Shown here in pieces: positions 48,210 to 56,819 of a DNA stretch of 64,000 bases. The first letter of the stretch is position 1; the number at the start of each line of letters is the position of its first letter. The notes under the pieces were generated by a model, which saw only the letters and a program-made list of their open reading frames with translations, had not been told where the DNA came from and did not search any database. This DNA is from Spirochaetota bacterium (GTDB taxonomy: Bacteria; Spirochaetota; Spirochaetia; SPDA01; JAJSAL01). The DNA lies in contig JAJSAL010000062.1 of the NCBI GenBank assembly GCA_024274705.1, positions 1 through 64,000 on the forward strand, given 5' to 3'. Position numbers and translations under genes: made by a program.

Positions 48210-49648
48210 CCCTTCACTTTCCTGTCTACAAGGTCACCGTCAGCATCGTACAGCTCAACGATGAGGGGCATCTGGCCCATGGCATGGGTAGCACAGGAGA
48301 GACATGGATCGTATGCGCGGATGACGACTTCGATGTGGTTCAGAAGTCCTTCTGTTATTTCCGGTTTCCCGGATAGATAGTCCGCGGCTACTCCCCGTAC
48401 CGCCCTGTTCATGGGCTCGTTGTTACTGGTGGTAGACACAATCAGGTTTGCCATCTCGATCTCGTCATTCTTGTTCACCCTGTAGTGATGGAACAGCGTT
48501 CCCCTGGGCGCTTCGAGGAGACCTACACCTTCTTCCCTGCGGTCACCGGTTACCATGAGGTCGTTTTTCTGCAGATCCGGATCGTGGAGAAGCTCCTTGA
48601 TCTTTTCCACCGAGTGGAGAACCTCTATCATTCGTGTCCAGTGGTATGCCATGGAGATGTTGTTCGGTTTTCCATTGGTAACGTCCTTGAACTCTTTCCG
48701 GGCGGCTTCCGCCTCGGGCGTGTCGATAAAGTCACATGCATTCACCCGTGCCAGGGGCCCTACCCGGTACCACCCTTTTTCAGGCCCGATGGACGTGATA
48801 AAGGGAAACTTCATGTACGACCAGTCCCGTACTTCTTCCGAGATGTAGTCCAGATAGTTCTGATAATCAATGTCGTCGATGATTTTGTTTCCATCAGCAT
48901 CGATCGCCCGAAGCCGGCCGTGGTAAATGTCCATCGCTCCGTCTTCACGAACGAGAGACAGATGGCTCGATTCGAAGGACCCGAAACCTTTAACCATTTC
49001 AAGGTGCTCGACGGTATAGTCCCTGGCGATTTTAAGGGCCCCCCTGGACCATTCTATCATCTGGTCCAGATCCTTCAGGAAAAAATCTCTCTCTTTAATC
49101 GAAAGATTTTTATTAATTCCTCCGGGAATCGCTCCGGTTCCGTGGATCTTCTTGCCTGCGGTAGCTTTAATGATTTCCTGTCCGTACTTCCGCATCATCA
49201 CACCCTGCACCGCCAGGTCGGGATATTTCTTTATTACTCCAATGATGTTGCGAATAGCCGGGTCGGCATCGAAACCGAACAACAAGTCGGGAGATACCAG
49301 GTGAAAAAAGTGGAGTACGTGGGACTGGAAGAACTGTCCATAATGCATCAGGCGGCGCATTTTCTCAGCTGTAGGTGTGAGTTTGTCGGCGCCGACAATG
49401 ACATCCATCGCTTTAGCTGCGGCAAGATGATGGCTCACGGGGCAAATGCCGCAGAGCCTCTGTACCAGGACGGGAATTTCCCAGTAGGGCCTTCCCTGGA
49501 TGAATCGTTCGAATCCGCGGAATTCCACTATGTGGAGCCTCGCCTGCTCGATTTTGTTATTTTCATCCAGCAGGAGTGAGACTCTGCCGTGTCCTTCGAC
49601 ACGGGTTACCGGGTCTATGATTATCCGTTTAAGATTATCGTTTGACAT
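48206..49648 (-). CDS. hoxH: [NiFe] hydrogenase large subunit
   Basis: A 480-residue catalytic subunit. Both nickel-binding Cys pairs are intact: RLCGICPVSHH (about residue 65) and DPCLSCATHAMG (about residue 448). The C-terminal extension of about 20 residues after the second motif is the piece removed by the maturation protease. With HoxY, HoxU and HoxEF it forms a soluble NAD-linked bidirectional hydrogenase (group 3 type by gene order). AAGGAGA lies before the ATG. It is 26 nt from hoxY. Confidence 0.88.
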   Translation of the reverse strand: MSNDNLKRIIIDPVTRVEGHGRVSLLLDENNKIEQARLHIVEFRGFERFIQGRPYWEIPVLVQRLCGICPVSHHLAAAKAMDVIVGADKLTPTAEKMRRLMHYGQFFQSHVLHFFHLVSPDLLFGFDADPAIRNIIGVIKKYPDLAVQGVMMRKYGQEIIKATAGKKIHGTGAIPGGINKNLSIKERDFFLKDLDQMIEWSRGALKIARDYTVEHLEMVKGFGSFESSHLSLVREDGAMDIYHGRLRAIDADGNKIIDDIDYQNYLDYISEEVRDWSYMKFPFITSIGPEKGWYRVGPLARVNACDFIDTPEAEAARKEFKDVTNGKPNNISMAYHWTRMIEVLHSVEKIKELLHDPDLQKNDLMVTGDRREEGVGLLEAPRGTLFHHYRVNKNDEIEMANLIVSTTSNNEPMNRAVRGVAADYLSGKPEITEGLLNHIEVVIRAYDPCLSCATHAMGQMPLIVELYDADGDLVDRKVKG

Positions 49649-49674
49649 AACGTATTCTCCTTACGCTTCAAGTA

Positions 49675-50220
49675 TCAATCGTACTTTATCAGCTCGTACG
49701 GCAGATCGATCGGTTTGTCGCTCAAAAGCGCAACCAGACATTCCCAGATCGTGTCTGCAGGGGGTGGACATCCGGGAATGTGGTAGTCCATTTTTACAAC
49801 TTCCTGACAGGGAAATACTTTGTTCAACAACAGAGGAATTTCCTTGTCCGACGGGATCTTCCCGCCGGGATTATACACCGACGGACCGTTTATGTACGCT
49901 TCTTCCAGGCATTCCCTTAAGGGGATCGTGTTTCTCATTGCAGGAAGACCTCCCATGGTGGCGCAGTCTCCAAGAGAGATCAGGATGTCACAGTTCTTCC
50001 GGAAATCCTGCAGAACGTGCACGTTTTCCTCGTTACAGCATCCGCCTTCGATAAGTCCTACAAGGCAGCGTCCGGAAAAGTGCTTGATGTCATCAATAGG
50101 TGATTTGTCGAAATCCACCAGCTCGATAAGCTTCAGGATCCTGTCATCTATATCGAGGACTGACATATGACACCCAAAACATCCCGCTAAGGAAGTTGTT
50201 GCTATTTTTGGTTTTGCCAT
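49675..50220 (-). CDS. hoxY: Hydrogenase small subunit
   Basis: A 181-residue small subunit of the NADH:ubiquinone oxidoreductase 20-kDa type. Ligands of the proximal [4Fe-4S] cluster are in LAGCFGCHMS (residues 11-20), EGGCCNEEN (about residue 60), LGDCATMGG and PGCPPPAD (about residue 153). It connects the nickel-iron site in HoxH to the diaphorase subunits. No Tat signal, so cytoplasmic. AAAAGGAG precedes the ATG. Confidence 0.87.
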   Translation of the reverse strand: MAKPKIATTSLAGCFGCHMSVLDIDDRILKLIELVDFDKSPIDDIKHFSGRCLVGLIEGGCCNEENVHVLQDFRKNCDILISLGDCATMGGLPAMRNTIPLRECLEEAYINGPSVYNPGGKIPSDKEIPLLLNKVFPCQEVVKMDYHIPGCPPPADTIWECLVALLSDKPIDLPYELIKYD

Positions 50221-50241
50221 CTCGTTAGCTCCTTTTATTCA

Positions 50242-50946
50242 TTATTTTCGGCTTTCGATTTCGGAGCCGATGGGTTTCTTATCGAACAATCGCTCACCGA
50301 TGGGAATTTTGTATCCGACCCGCTTTTTCAGGAGGGCCCCTACCGGACAGATATCCACAGCCTTATCGGTGATATCTGCAGTAGTATCCTTCAGTTTTGT
50401 CCGGGCATTGACGGCAATTTTTTTCTCGTGTCCACGGCCTGTAAACTGGAAGACGTTTTTGCCGTCCAGGTCCCGGGAAGCACGGACACACCGGGCGCAC
50501 AAAATACATCGGTTGCGCTCAATAAAGATATCGGGATGAGTCATGTCGATGTCCCGCTTCGGGAACAGGTACGGCAGGGTTGGAGCGAATATTCCGAACC
50601 TGTAAGCCAAAGCCTGGAGTTCGCAATTCCCGCTTTTCTCACAGAACATGCAGAAATGGTTTCCTTCCACGAAAAGCATTTCTATGATGTGTTTGCGGAT
50701 CTTTCTCACTTTTGGGGATTCACTCTCTACCACGATACCCGGGGCAACCGGCTGGGTACACGCTGCCTGAGGCCGTCCGTTTAAGAGAACCGTACAAACC
50801 CTGCAGCTTCCGAAGGGCTCCAGGTCCTTGTGTGCACACAGCCTGGGTATGTAGATTCCCGCATCTTCTGCGGCTTTCAGGATGGTTTGCCCCTTTTCCG
50901 CCTCTATTTCGACGCCGTCTATTGTAAATGTAATCTTATCACTCAT
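50242..50946 (-). CDS. hoxU: Hydrogenase diaphorase iron-sulphur subunit (NuoG N-terminal-like)
   Basis: A 234-residue HoxU-type protein. The N-terminal [2Fe-2S] ferredoxin uses CAHKDLEPFGSCRVC and CTQPV (about residues 37-66), the His-containing cluster motif is HFCMFCEKSGNCELQ (about residues 97-111), and a [4Fe-4S] motif is RCILCARCVR (about residue 147). The second ferredoxin Cys set is reduced to DICPVGALL. It passes electrons between HoxEF and HoxY. GAGGTTATAACA precedes the ATG. Confidence 0.86.
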   Translation of the reverse strand: MSDKITFTIDGVEIEAEKGQTILKAAEDAGIYIPRLCAHKDLEPFGSCRVCTVLLNGRPQAACTQPVAPGIVVESESPKVRKIRKHIIEMLFVEGNHFCMFCEKSGNCELQALAYRFGIFAPTLPYLFPKRDIDMTHPDIFIERNRCILCARCVRASRDLDGKNVFQFTGRGHEKKIAVNARTKLKDTTADITDKAVDICPVGALLKKRVGYKIPIGERLFDKKPIGSEIESRK

Positions 50947-50960
50947 TGTTATAACCTCTT

Positions 50961-51860
50961 TTAAGAATAGATTGCCGACCCGCGTCCGGCAATTTCCTTT
51001 GCATCAGTAGTGGACGCGCTAATGTCGAAATCAGGCTTGAATCCATCTTTATCCTCTTTCACCAGGGCATCATATTCGGACCGGAATTTGGCAAGAGTTG
51101 TCAGGATAGGGTTCGGGGATGTCTGACCAAGACCGCATCGGCTGGCGAGTTTGACGGATTCGCCGATTTCTTGCATGGTCGCAAGATCTCCGGGTTCTGC
51201 TTTCCCTGCCATAACGTTTTCAAGATATTTTTTTAACAGCACATTTCCCACTCTGCAGGGAGTACAATAGCCGCAGCTCTCTTCCACGAAGAAATCCATG
51301 AAGTAATCGACTACTTCGAGAATATTCCGCTGAGGGCCGAAGACCATAACCGATCCGCCCGTTGCCAGGTCGTCGTAACAGATGGTCCTGTCAAAATCTT
51401 CCTTGCCGATCATCTGGCCCGAGGGCCCGCCGATTTGGAGCGATTTCGCGTCTTCCGCACCTGCTTCAGCCAGGAGCGCTTTGATGGTAATACCGAAAGG
51501 AAACTCGTATACACCAGGACTCCGGCAGTCTCCGGAAATGCTCAGGAGTTTTGTTCCTGCGCTTCCCCTGGAGCCAAGTTCGGCAAACCAGCCCGCGCCC
51601 TTATCCACAACAGCGTTTACAGCAACAAAGGTTTCCACATTGTTTACCGACGTAGGCTTGCCCATATATCCCTTTTGAGCAGGAAAAGGAGGCCGGTTCT
51701 TCGGGTCGCCCCTAAGACCTTCACAGGAGCTGATGAGCGAGGTTTCCTCGCCGCATACATAGGCGCCTGCGCCTATCTGTATGCGGATATCGAAAGAAAA
51801 GCCCTTCTTGCCCATCACGTCGCCGCCGAGAAGTCCGGTTGCTCTTCTCTCTTTGAGCAC
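50961..51860 (-). CDS. hoxF: HoxF C-terminal half (after in-frame TAG)
   Basis: A 299-residue frame starting with GTG directly after a TAG stop that ends the upstream half. It contains the FMN/NADH domain (GAGAYVCGEETSLISSCEG, NNVETFVAVN) and the C-terminal iron-sulphur motif ESCGYCTPCRVGN (about residue 196). It is in the same frame as 51861-52781 and only the single TAG codon at 51861-51863 separates them. No Shine-Dalgarno sequence precedes the GTG. Together the two halves would be a normal 606-codon HoxEF. Either the gene is nonsense-mutated, read through, translated by reinitiation, or the base is a sequencing error. Confidence 0.8.
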   Translation of the reverse strand: MLKERRATGLLGGDVMGKKGFSFDIRIQIGAGAYVCGEETSLISSCEGLRGDPKNRPPFPAQKGYMGKPTSVNNVETFVAVNAVVDKGAGWFAELGSRGSAGTKLLSISGDCRSPGVYEFPFGITIKALLAEAGAEDAKSLQIGGPSGQMIGKEDFDRTICYDDLATGGSVMVFGPQRNILEVVDYFMDFFVEESCGYCTPCRVGNVLLKKYLENVMAGKAEPGDLATMQEIGESVKLASRCGLGQTSPNPILTTLAKFRSEYDALVKEDKDGFKPDFDISASTTDAKEIAGRGSAIYS

Positions 51861-52781
51861 CTAGACCAGATATTCGTACAGGTACGCATATTCGCCCCGT
51901 AAGTAGAGGATGCCGTTAGCCGCACCGATCGCATAACCTGCGATAGTCATACCTTCGAAAATTCTGTGGGGGAGCTCGGTAAGAAGCACTCTGTCTTTGA
52001 AGGTACCGGGTTCGCCTTCATCTGCATTACAGATGATGTATTTACCGTTACCATCGGCACCTCTGGTAAATTCCCATTTGATACCCGTGGGAAAGCCTGC
52101 ACCGCCGCGGCCCCGAAGCCTGGCGGTCTTTACTTCGTTGATCACTTCCACAGGACTCATTGCCAGTGCCTTCTCCAGGGCGATGCTGACGGTTCGGTTG
52201 TTCTGTGAAAAGATTGCATCGCCTCTTTTCCGGATGTTGTTCTGTACCATCGATTTGACCAGGTAGTTGCCGTTGTTTCCATCACCGAGCCGTTTGACCA
52301 GTTTTTTCGGTTCCCCGGATTCTTTTAGCGTTTTGACGATGTCTTTCACCTTGTCGGTAGAAAGCAAGGTAACTACTTCATCATTTACCAGTGCCGCAGG
52401 AGCCTGATCGCACATCCCGATACAGGGAGTATGTTCCAGGGTAATCCTGCCATCGGGTGTTGTCTCGCCGAAATCGATACCCAGTTCTTTCTTCAGAGCA
52501 TCTGCAACAACGGCATAGCCGCTCATCTTGTCGATGATGTCGTTGCACAGCCGGACAACTACTTTCCCCTTAGGTTTCTTGGAGAGAAACGCGTAGAAGG
52601 ACACCGTACTCTCAACCTCGACACGAGGTATACTGACTTCTTCGGCAATAAGGTCGATTGCTTCATCGGACACACACCCGAACTGGTCCTGGACCGTTCT
52701 CACGATATCCATCATCATGCCGGCATTCTTGTCATACAGAGAGCAAATTCCCTTGATCGCGCTTTGTAGATTAGTGCTCAT
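51861..52781 (-). CDS. hoxF: HoxE-HoxF N-terminal part, ends at in-frame TAG
   Basis: A 306-residue frame. Residues 1-150 are a NuoE/HoxE-like thioredoxin-fold [2Fe-2S] domain ([23 protein letters not shown]), followed by the start of the NuoF/HoxF flavoprotein domain ([17 protein letters not shown] and [13 protein letters not shown], the NADH/FMN motifs). It ends in the middle of the domain after [13 protein letters not shown] at a TAG. GAGGTGAGGA precedes the ATG. It is divergent from rex and heads the hydrogenase operon. Confidence 0.84.
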   Translation of the reverse strand: MSTNLQSAIKGICSLYDKNAGMMMDIVRTVQDQFGCVSDEAIDLIAEEVSIPRVEVESTVSFYAFLSKKPKGKVVVRLCNDIIDKMSGYAVVADALKKELGIDFGETTPDGRITLEHTPCIGMCDQAPAALVNDEVVTLLSTDKVKDIVKTLKESGEPKKLVKRLGDGNNGNYLVKSMVQNNIRKRGDAIFSQNNRTVSIALEKALAMSPVEVINEVKTARLRGRGGAGFPTGIKWEFTRGADGNGKYIICNADEGEPGTFKDRVLLTELPHRIFEGMTIAGYAIGAANGILYLRGEYAYLYEYLV

Positions 52782-52925
52782 TCCTCACCTCATCCATGTG
52801 TTTAATATGTTTACTTCATGTACATGCTTCAAGTTGTTGTCTTCTATAAGTATGCACGGTCCTGAAATAAAATACAACCCATTAATAATATATTACCAGA
52901 AATAATAATATTTTTCATTTTTTTA

Positions 52926-52954
52926 TTGACAAAACGATGTATTTTAAATACAAT
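52926..52954 (+). promoter_or_regulatory. Promoter of rex
   Basis: TTGACA (52926-52931), 17-nt spacer, TACAAT (52949-52954). Confidence 0.75.
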
Positions 52955-52967
52955 ATACGACAGTTTA

Positions 52968-52983
52968 TGTGATAATCCTCACA
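52968..52983. promoter_or_regulatory. Rex operator box
   Basis: TGTGA-TAATCC-TCACA matches the Rex consensus TGTGA-N6-TCACA exactly. It lies at about +8 to +23 of the rex transcript, suggesting autorepression relieved by NADH. It is about 190 bp from the start of the divergent hydrogenase operon, which may be a co-regulated target. Confidence 0.75.
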
Positions 52984-52999
52984 ATAAAAAAGGATATTT

Positions 53000-53656
53000 A
53001 TGGACAAAAAACTACTTTTGCGATTTATTAAGTATAAACGAATTTTGAATCAACTAAAAGCCCTGGGGCTGGAAAGGGTGTTTTCCAATAATCTCGGTGA
53101 TGCTCTGGATATCACCTCCACCCTCGTGCGGAAGGACTTTTCCATTCTCGGCATTCCCGGGAATAAGCGGGGGGGATACAACATTGATGAGGTGATCGCG
53201 AAATTCGATGATAAGCTGGGAAGCGGTAAACCGATCAAGGTAATCATAGTCGGATGTGGAAATATAGGCCGGGCCCTGTTGCAATACACCGGATTCGAAA
53301 AGGACGGTCTGAAAGTTGTGGCCGGTTTTGATAAGGGTGTGGATGCAGTAAGTAAGGACAAATCCATTCCTGTGTATCCCATGGAAGAACTCGATTCCTA
53401 TGTAAAAAAGCACCATATCAAAATCGGCGTTATAGCGGTCCCCAGCGCAGAAACAACCGGTGTTTTCCAGAAAATGATGCAGGCAGGCGTCCGGGGCTTT
53501 CTTAATTTTTCCCCGGTAGAACTCAAGTGCACAAAAATGCTTTCCGGACACCCGGCAGGTCCTTCAAGCTGTACTGTTCATAATATCAACATCAGCCCTG
53601 AACTGGAGAATCTCTTTTACCTGGTGAGTATGAAGGAACATATGGGAGGGAAATGA
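53000..53656 (+). CDS. rex: Redox-sensing transcriptional repressor Rex
   Basis: A 218-residue Rex protein. The N-terminal winged helix (residues 1-75) contains ITSTLVRKDFSILGIPG and the C-terminal Rossmann domain starts with IVGCGNIGRALLQY (about residue 83). It senses the NADH/NAD ratio and releases DNA when NADH is high. The gene is divergent from the NAD-linked hydrogenase operon, a sensible target since that enzyme disposes of NADH reducing power as hydrogen. AAGGA precedes the ATG. Confidence 0.9.
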   Translation: MDKKLLLRFIKYKRILNQLKALGLERVFSNNLGDALDITSTLVRKDFSILGIPGNKRGGYNIDEVIAKFDDKLGSGKPIKVIIVGCGNIGRALLQYTGFEKDGLKVVAGFDKGVDAVSKDKSIPVYPMEELDSYVKKHHIKIGVIAVPSAETTGVFQKMMQAGVRGFLNFSPVELKCTKMLSGHPAGPSSCTVHNINISPELENLFYLVSMKEHMGGK

Positions 53657-53737
53657 TTCCCATAAAGACCGGCAACCCTGTACTGTACGGGTCCTGGGGG
53701 CATTACCTGAGCTGAAACCGGAAACCGGTACCGGTAT

Positions 53738-54868
53738 TTATGTAACCGTCCTGATAACGTTCATTTCATCATCAAAAAGGACGAATTCCGCCTTTTTCCC
53801 CGGTGCAATGCTCCCTTTTTCCTGATCGATCTTCAAGAGTCGGCAGGGGTTGAGGCTGGCCATTTTTACAGCCTGATAGAGGGGAACACCTGTGCAGTCC
53901 ATGAAATTTCTGATTACTTTATTGATACACATATTCGACCCTGCCAGAGTATTGCTGTCCCTGTACCGGACACCATCCTTACCTGAAATGACTTTCTTAC
54001 CGTAATACTCATATACGCCAAAGGGCAGTCCGGCTGACACCACTGCATCGGATATCAGAATACTCCGGTCCGGATCAAGGGAAGAGGCACACACGCGAAG
54101 TGCGTCGGGATGCACATGAATGCCATCGCCGTTCAGTTCGTAATTGATGTCCCTGTTCAGAAAAGGAACCATGGCGAGTCCCGGTTTCCTGTGGGAAAAC
54201 CCGGACATTGCATTAAACAGGTGGGTGATAGTGTCGAATCTGCCGAATCCGGCCTTTCGCAGGTCCTGAATGGAACAATCCGAGTGACCTGCACACACGA
54301 GGACGCCTGCTTTGCGAAGGATGTCTATTACAGCTCCGATACCGGAAAGTTCCGGTGCAATGGTCATGAGTCTGAGAAAGCCCCTGCTCAGTGTTGTAAG
54401 CCGGGATAAATGTTCGATATCAGGGTCCCTGACGAACTCCGGAAGGATGCCGCCGCGTTTGTCCTTGTTTACGAAGGGTCCTTCCACGTAGAATCCTGGA
54501 ATCGTGCAGGCAAGGTCAAAATCGTAAGCCAGCTCGGCTCCTAAGTTCCCGATCAGTTCCGGGTCTGCCATCAGGGTCGGAACGAAGGTTGTAACACCGT
54601 ATTTCAGAAGACGATCCTTCATCCTGTGGAGTACACCATCCTGGTGCAGCGCATAGTCTACACTCACATCTTCACACCCGTGAATGTGGAATTCCACCAG
54701 CCCTGGTGAGACATACTGATTGTCAGCATCTATTATCTGAAGAGAAGGATCTAAGGGACCTTCTTTTTCAATACTGTGTATACGGCCATCCCGGACAACG
54801 ATGCAGACATCCTGTTCAACGCTGTTTTCCAGTATGGCACGGCAGTTTTTAAGGATAAAATTTTCCAT
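53738..54868 (-). CDS. nagA: N-acetylglucosamine-6-phosphate deacetylase
   Basis: A 376-residue amidohydrolase of the NagA family. PGLVEFHIHGCEDVSVDY (about residue 52) carries the first metal His pair, YVEGPFVNKDKRG (about residue 127) the Glu, and AGHSDCS (about residue 190), THLFNAMSGF (about residue 212) and ISDAVVSAGLP (about residue 270) the remaining active-site residues. It converts GlcNAc-6-phosphate to glucosamine-6-phosphate and acetate in amino-sugar use or wall recycling. No nagB is adjacent. The -10 lies only 5 nt before the ATG, so the mRNA may be leaderless. Confidence 0.88.
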   Translation of the reverse strand: MENFILKNCRAILENSVEQDVCIVVRDGRIHSIEKEGPLDPSLQIIDADNQYVSPGLVEFHIHGCEDVSVDYALHQDGVLHRMKDRLLKYGVTTFVPTLMADPELIGNLGAELAYDFDLACTIPGFYVEGPFVNKDKRGGILPEFVRDPDIEHLSRLTTLSRGFLRLMTIAPELSGIGAVIDILRKAGVLVCAGHSDCSIQDLRKAGFGRFDTITHLFNAMSGFSHRKPGLAMVPFLNRDINYELNGDGIHVHPDALRVCASSLDPDRSILISDAVVSAGLPFGVYEYYGKKVISGKDGVRYRDSNTLAGSNMCINKVIRNFMDCTGVPLYQAVKMASLNPCRLLKIDQEKGSIAPGKKAEFVLFDDEMNVIRTVT

Positions 54869-54873
54869 ACTTC

Positions 54874-54902
54874 ATTGTACGTATGCCCTGTGCCTAGTGC
54901 AA
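54874..54902 (-). promoter_or_regulatory. Promoter of nagA, probably leaderless
   Basis: On the minus strand: TTGCAC (54902-54897), 17-nt spacer, TACAAT (54879-54874), 5 nt before the ATG, with no Shine-Dalgarno sequence. Confidence 0.65.
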
Positions 54903-54990
54903 GATTCCGGGAACCCGGGCCCAATCTTGATTCTTCAGGAGAAACTATATACAGTTTACCCTCTTTTACCATGAAGACAGAGGTAAACCG

Positions 54991-55701
54991 GTGATACTGA
55001 AAGCCAGGCGGATATACCGCAGTTTAAGGGTAGTCCTTCGCATTCTTCTCCGAATATATGTGCGTATCCGGTGTGCCGGTGCGGACATCCTTCCCCGGGG
55101 CCCCAAAATTTATGTTGTCAACCATCCTACGGTGTACGATCTCTTTCCTATCATGGCATTCGCCCGGACTGATTTCGTTCATGTCCTCATCGAGGAACAG
55201 ATCTGGTCCTTCCCTCTTGTGCGTTTCCTGATGCACATAACCAACCAGGTATGTCTGAAGACAGGAGACCGCTTTAACAAAACCCTGGAAGATTCACTGT
55301 TTCTCCTTCGTTCGGGACACTCGATCGTAATGTCCCCCGAGGGTGGAAGGACCCATCCCGAGGAAAATGTCCGGGCCCGGAAATCGATTGTGCGCATGGT
55401 GATGGAATCACAGGTTCCGGTCCTGCCTGTTGGGGTATGGCTGCCGAAACGGAATATCGTCATCAAAGAGGTTCATTACGATTTTCAGAATCGTCATTAC
55501 GTGGACCAGGCCCACTTCCCGAAATTCCGGTCTGCCTATGGAATAGTTTTCGGAGAACCCATTGACCTGTCTGAGTATCATGGAAGAGAGTTAGATCCCC
55601 AAACATATCAGAATCTTGCGGACAACATTCTTTCTACTGTGTATACCCTGTCGGAAAAGGCAAAAGAGCTGGTGAACCCTTCCCCCCGGTCTTCCTTTTA
55701 A
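54991..55701 (+). CDS. PlsC-like 1-acyl-glycerol-3-phosphate acyltransferase
   Basis: A 236-residue acyltransferase. The catalytic HX4D motif is NHPTVYD (about residue 42) and motif III is PEGGRTHPEE (about residue 115); the protein is peripheral to the membrane. It transfers an acyl chain to lysophosphatidate or a related acceptor. The GTG start at 54991 follows GAGGT. It is convergent with the PPIase gene, overlapping by 4 nt. It lies 2.3 kb from the sphingolipid genes but in a different unit. Confidence 0.82.
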   Translation: MILKARRIYRSLRVVLRILLRIYVRIRCAGADILPRGPKIYVVNHPTVYDLFPIMAFARTDFVHVLIEEQIWSFPLVRFLMHITNQVCLKTGDRFNKTLEDSLFLLRSGHSIVMSPEGGRTHPEENVRARKSIVRMVMESQVPVLPVGVWLPKRNIVIKEVHYDFQNRHYVDQAHFPKFRSAYGIVFGEPIDLSEYHGRELDPQTYQNLADNILSTVYTLSEKAKELVNPSPRSSF

Positions 55702-56768
55702 TTTTCCAGGATTTCAATATCCGCTGTTTCAGCCAGTTTCTGTGTCAGCGCCTCTACAGCCGTATCCTGCTGCTCCTGAGCAAGATACTTTTCGATGTCT
55801 CCGTATACTGATTCCAAAGGAACAGTTTCCGCTTCGGTCCTGTCGAATACCTTGATCAGATGGAGACCGAACTGGGTTTCCACGATACCGCTGGTTTCAC
55901 CGATCGGCAGAGAAAATGCGACGTCTTCGAACTCCGGTACCATTTGCCCGGGGCCGAAAAACCCGAGGTCGCCTCCCTGTTCATTACTGGGTCCCTGGGA
56001 GTATTCCCTGGCTGTTTCAGCGAAATCGGCGCCGTTTTCCAGTTTCTGCTGAATCTCTTCGATCTGTCTGTATGCTTCTTCCCGTACGTTCTCTTCCGCT
56101 TCGGGTTCCAGGAGAATGATGATGTGACTGGCCTTTACCATTTCCGGCTTAAGAAATTTGGATTCATTTTCAGTGTAAAACCGTTGGATCTCTTCTTCCG
56201 GGATTGTTATTGAAGAAAATACCGTATCTTCCAGCATATTCTGGATGGAAAGACCTGTTTTCAAATCTTCCGTCAGCTGTTCCTCCGTCAGGTCCTGTGC
56301 CGCCAGGGCCGTAGTGTACTGTTCCTCATCGGAGAACTGTGCCTTTATGGCATCAAGCCGGGCCTGAACTTCCACATCAGAAACCGTGTACCCTTTTCTT
56401 TCGCTTTCCTGATACAGGAGGATCCTGTTGATAAGTCCCTGCCTTACGATCTCCCGGAGGTCCGAGATATCATTATTCATCGTTGATCTTCCCATGCTGG
56501 AAATCTGGTCTGCATACCTGGCAAAAGCGACGTCGAAGTCCTTCTTCGTAATGACCTCATTGTTGATACGGGCTACGATGTTTGCGTCGATAGGCGTTTT
56601 TTCCGATGAAATTGTTGTTTCAGCTGTTTCTGCAGGGACTGATTGTCCCTCTGCCTGTGAAGGTGACTCTTTATTCTCCTGTTTCCCTCCGGCAAAGATG
56701 AGACCCGATGCCAGGAGAAAGAGAATGACTATAAAGGTGATTCTTATGCTTTTTGTTGTAGTGTACAT
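55698..56768 (-). CDS. Exported peptidyl-prolyl isomerase (PpiC/SurA-like)
   Basis: A 356-residue exported chaperone. The signal peptide spans residues 1-26 and the mature part begins with AGGKQENKE, the motif shared with two binding proteins of this window. Residues 60-180 form a SurA-N-like chaperone domain, followed by a parvulin domain (KASHIIILLEP, GADFAETAREYSQGPSNEQGG, LGFFGPGQMVPEFEDVAF) at about residues 205-310. It should help fold or stabilise periplasmic or outer-membrane proteins. No lipobox Cys is present. AAGGTAATTGG precedes the ATG. Confidence 0.85.
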   Translation of the reverse strand: MYTTTKSIRITFIVILFLLASGLIFAGGKQENKESPSQAEGQSVPAETAETTISSEKTPIDANIVARINNEVITKKDFDVAFARYADQISSMGRSTMNNDISDLREIVRQGLINRILLYQESERKGYTVSDVEVQARLDAIKAQFSDEEQYTTALAAQDLTEEQLTEDLKTGLSIQNMLEDTVFSSITIPEEEIQRFYTENESKFLKPEMVKASHIIILLEPEAEENVREEAYRQIEEIQQKLENGADFAETAREYSQGPSNEQGGDLGFFGPGQMVPEFEDVAFSLPIGETSGIVETQFGLHLIKVFDRTEAETVPLESVYGDIEKYLAQEQQDTAVEALTQKLAETADIEILEN

Positions 56769-56819
56769 TCCAATTACCTTATATTATACTTAAGATATCA
56801 ACAAGTACCAGGCAGAACG

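Noticed and set aside
48485-49579. A 364-codon open frame on the plus strand opposite hoxH
   Set aside because: It is antisense to a clearly conserved hydrogenase gene and its translation has no recognisable domain or ribosome binding site.
51861-51863. The TAG in hoxEF as a pyrrolysine codon
   Set aside because: Pyrrolysine is known in methylamine methyltransferases, and no Pyl genes or other internal TAG are visible here. An error or mutation is simpler.
52795-52925. A second Rex box or clear promoter for the hydrogenase operon
   Set aside because: Only a weak TTGAAG-17-CATATT can be found on the minus strand and no TGTGA-N6-TCACA; not strong enough to list.
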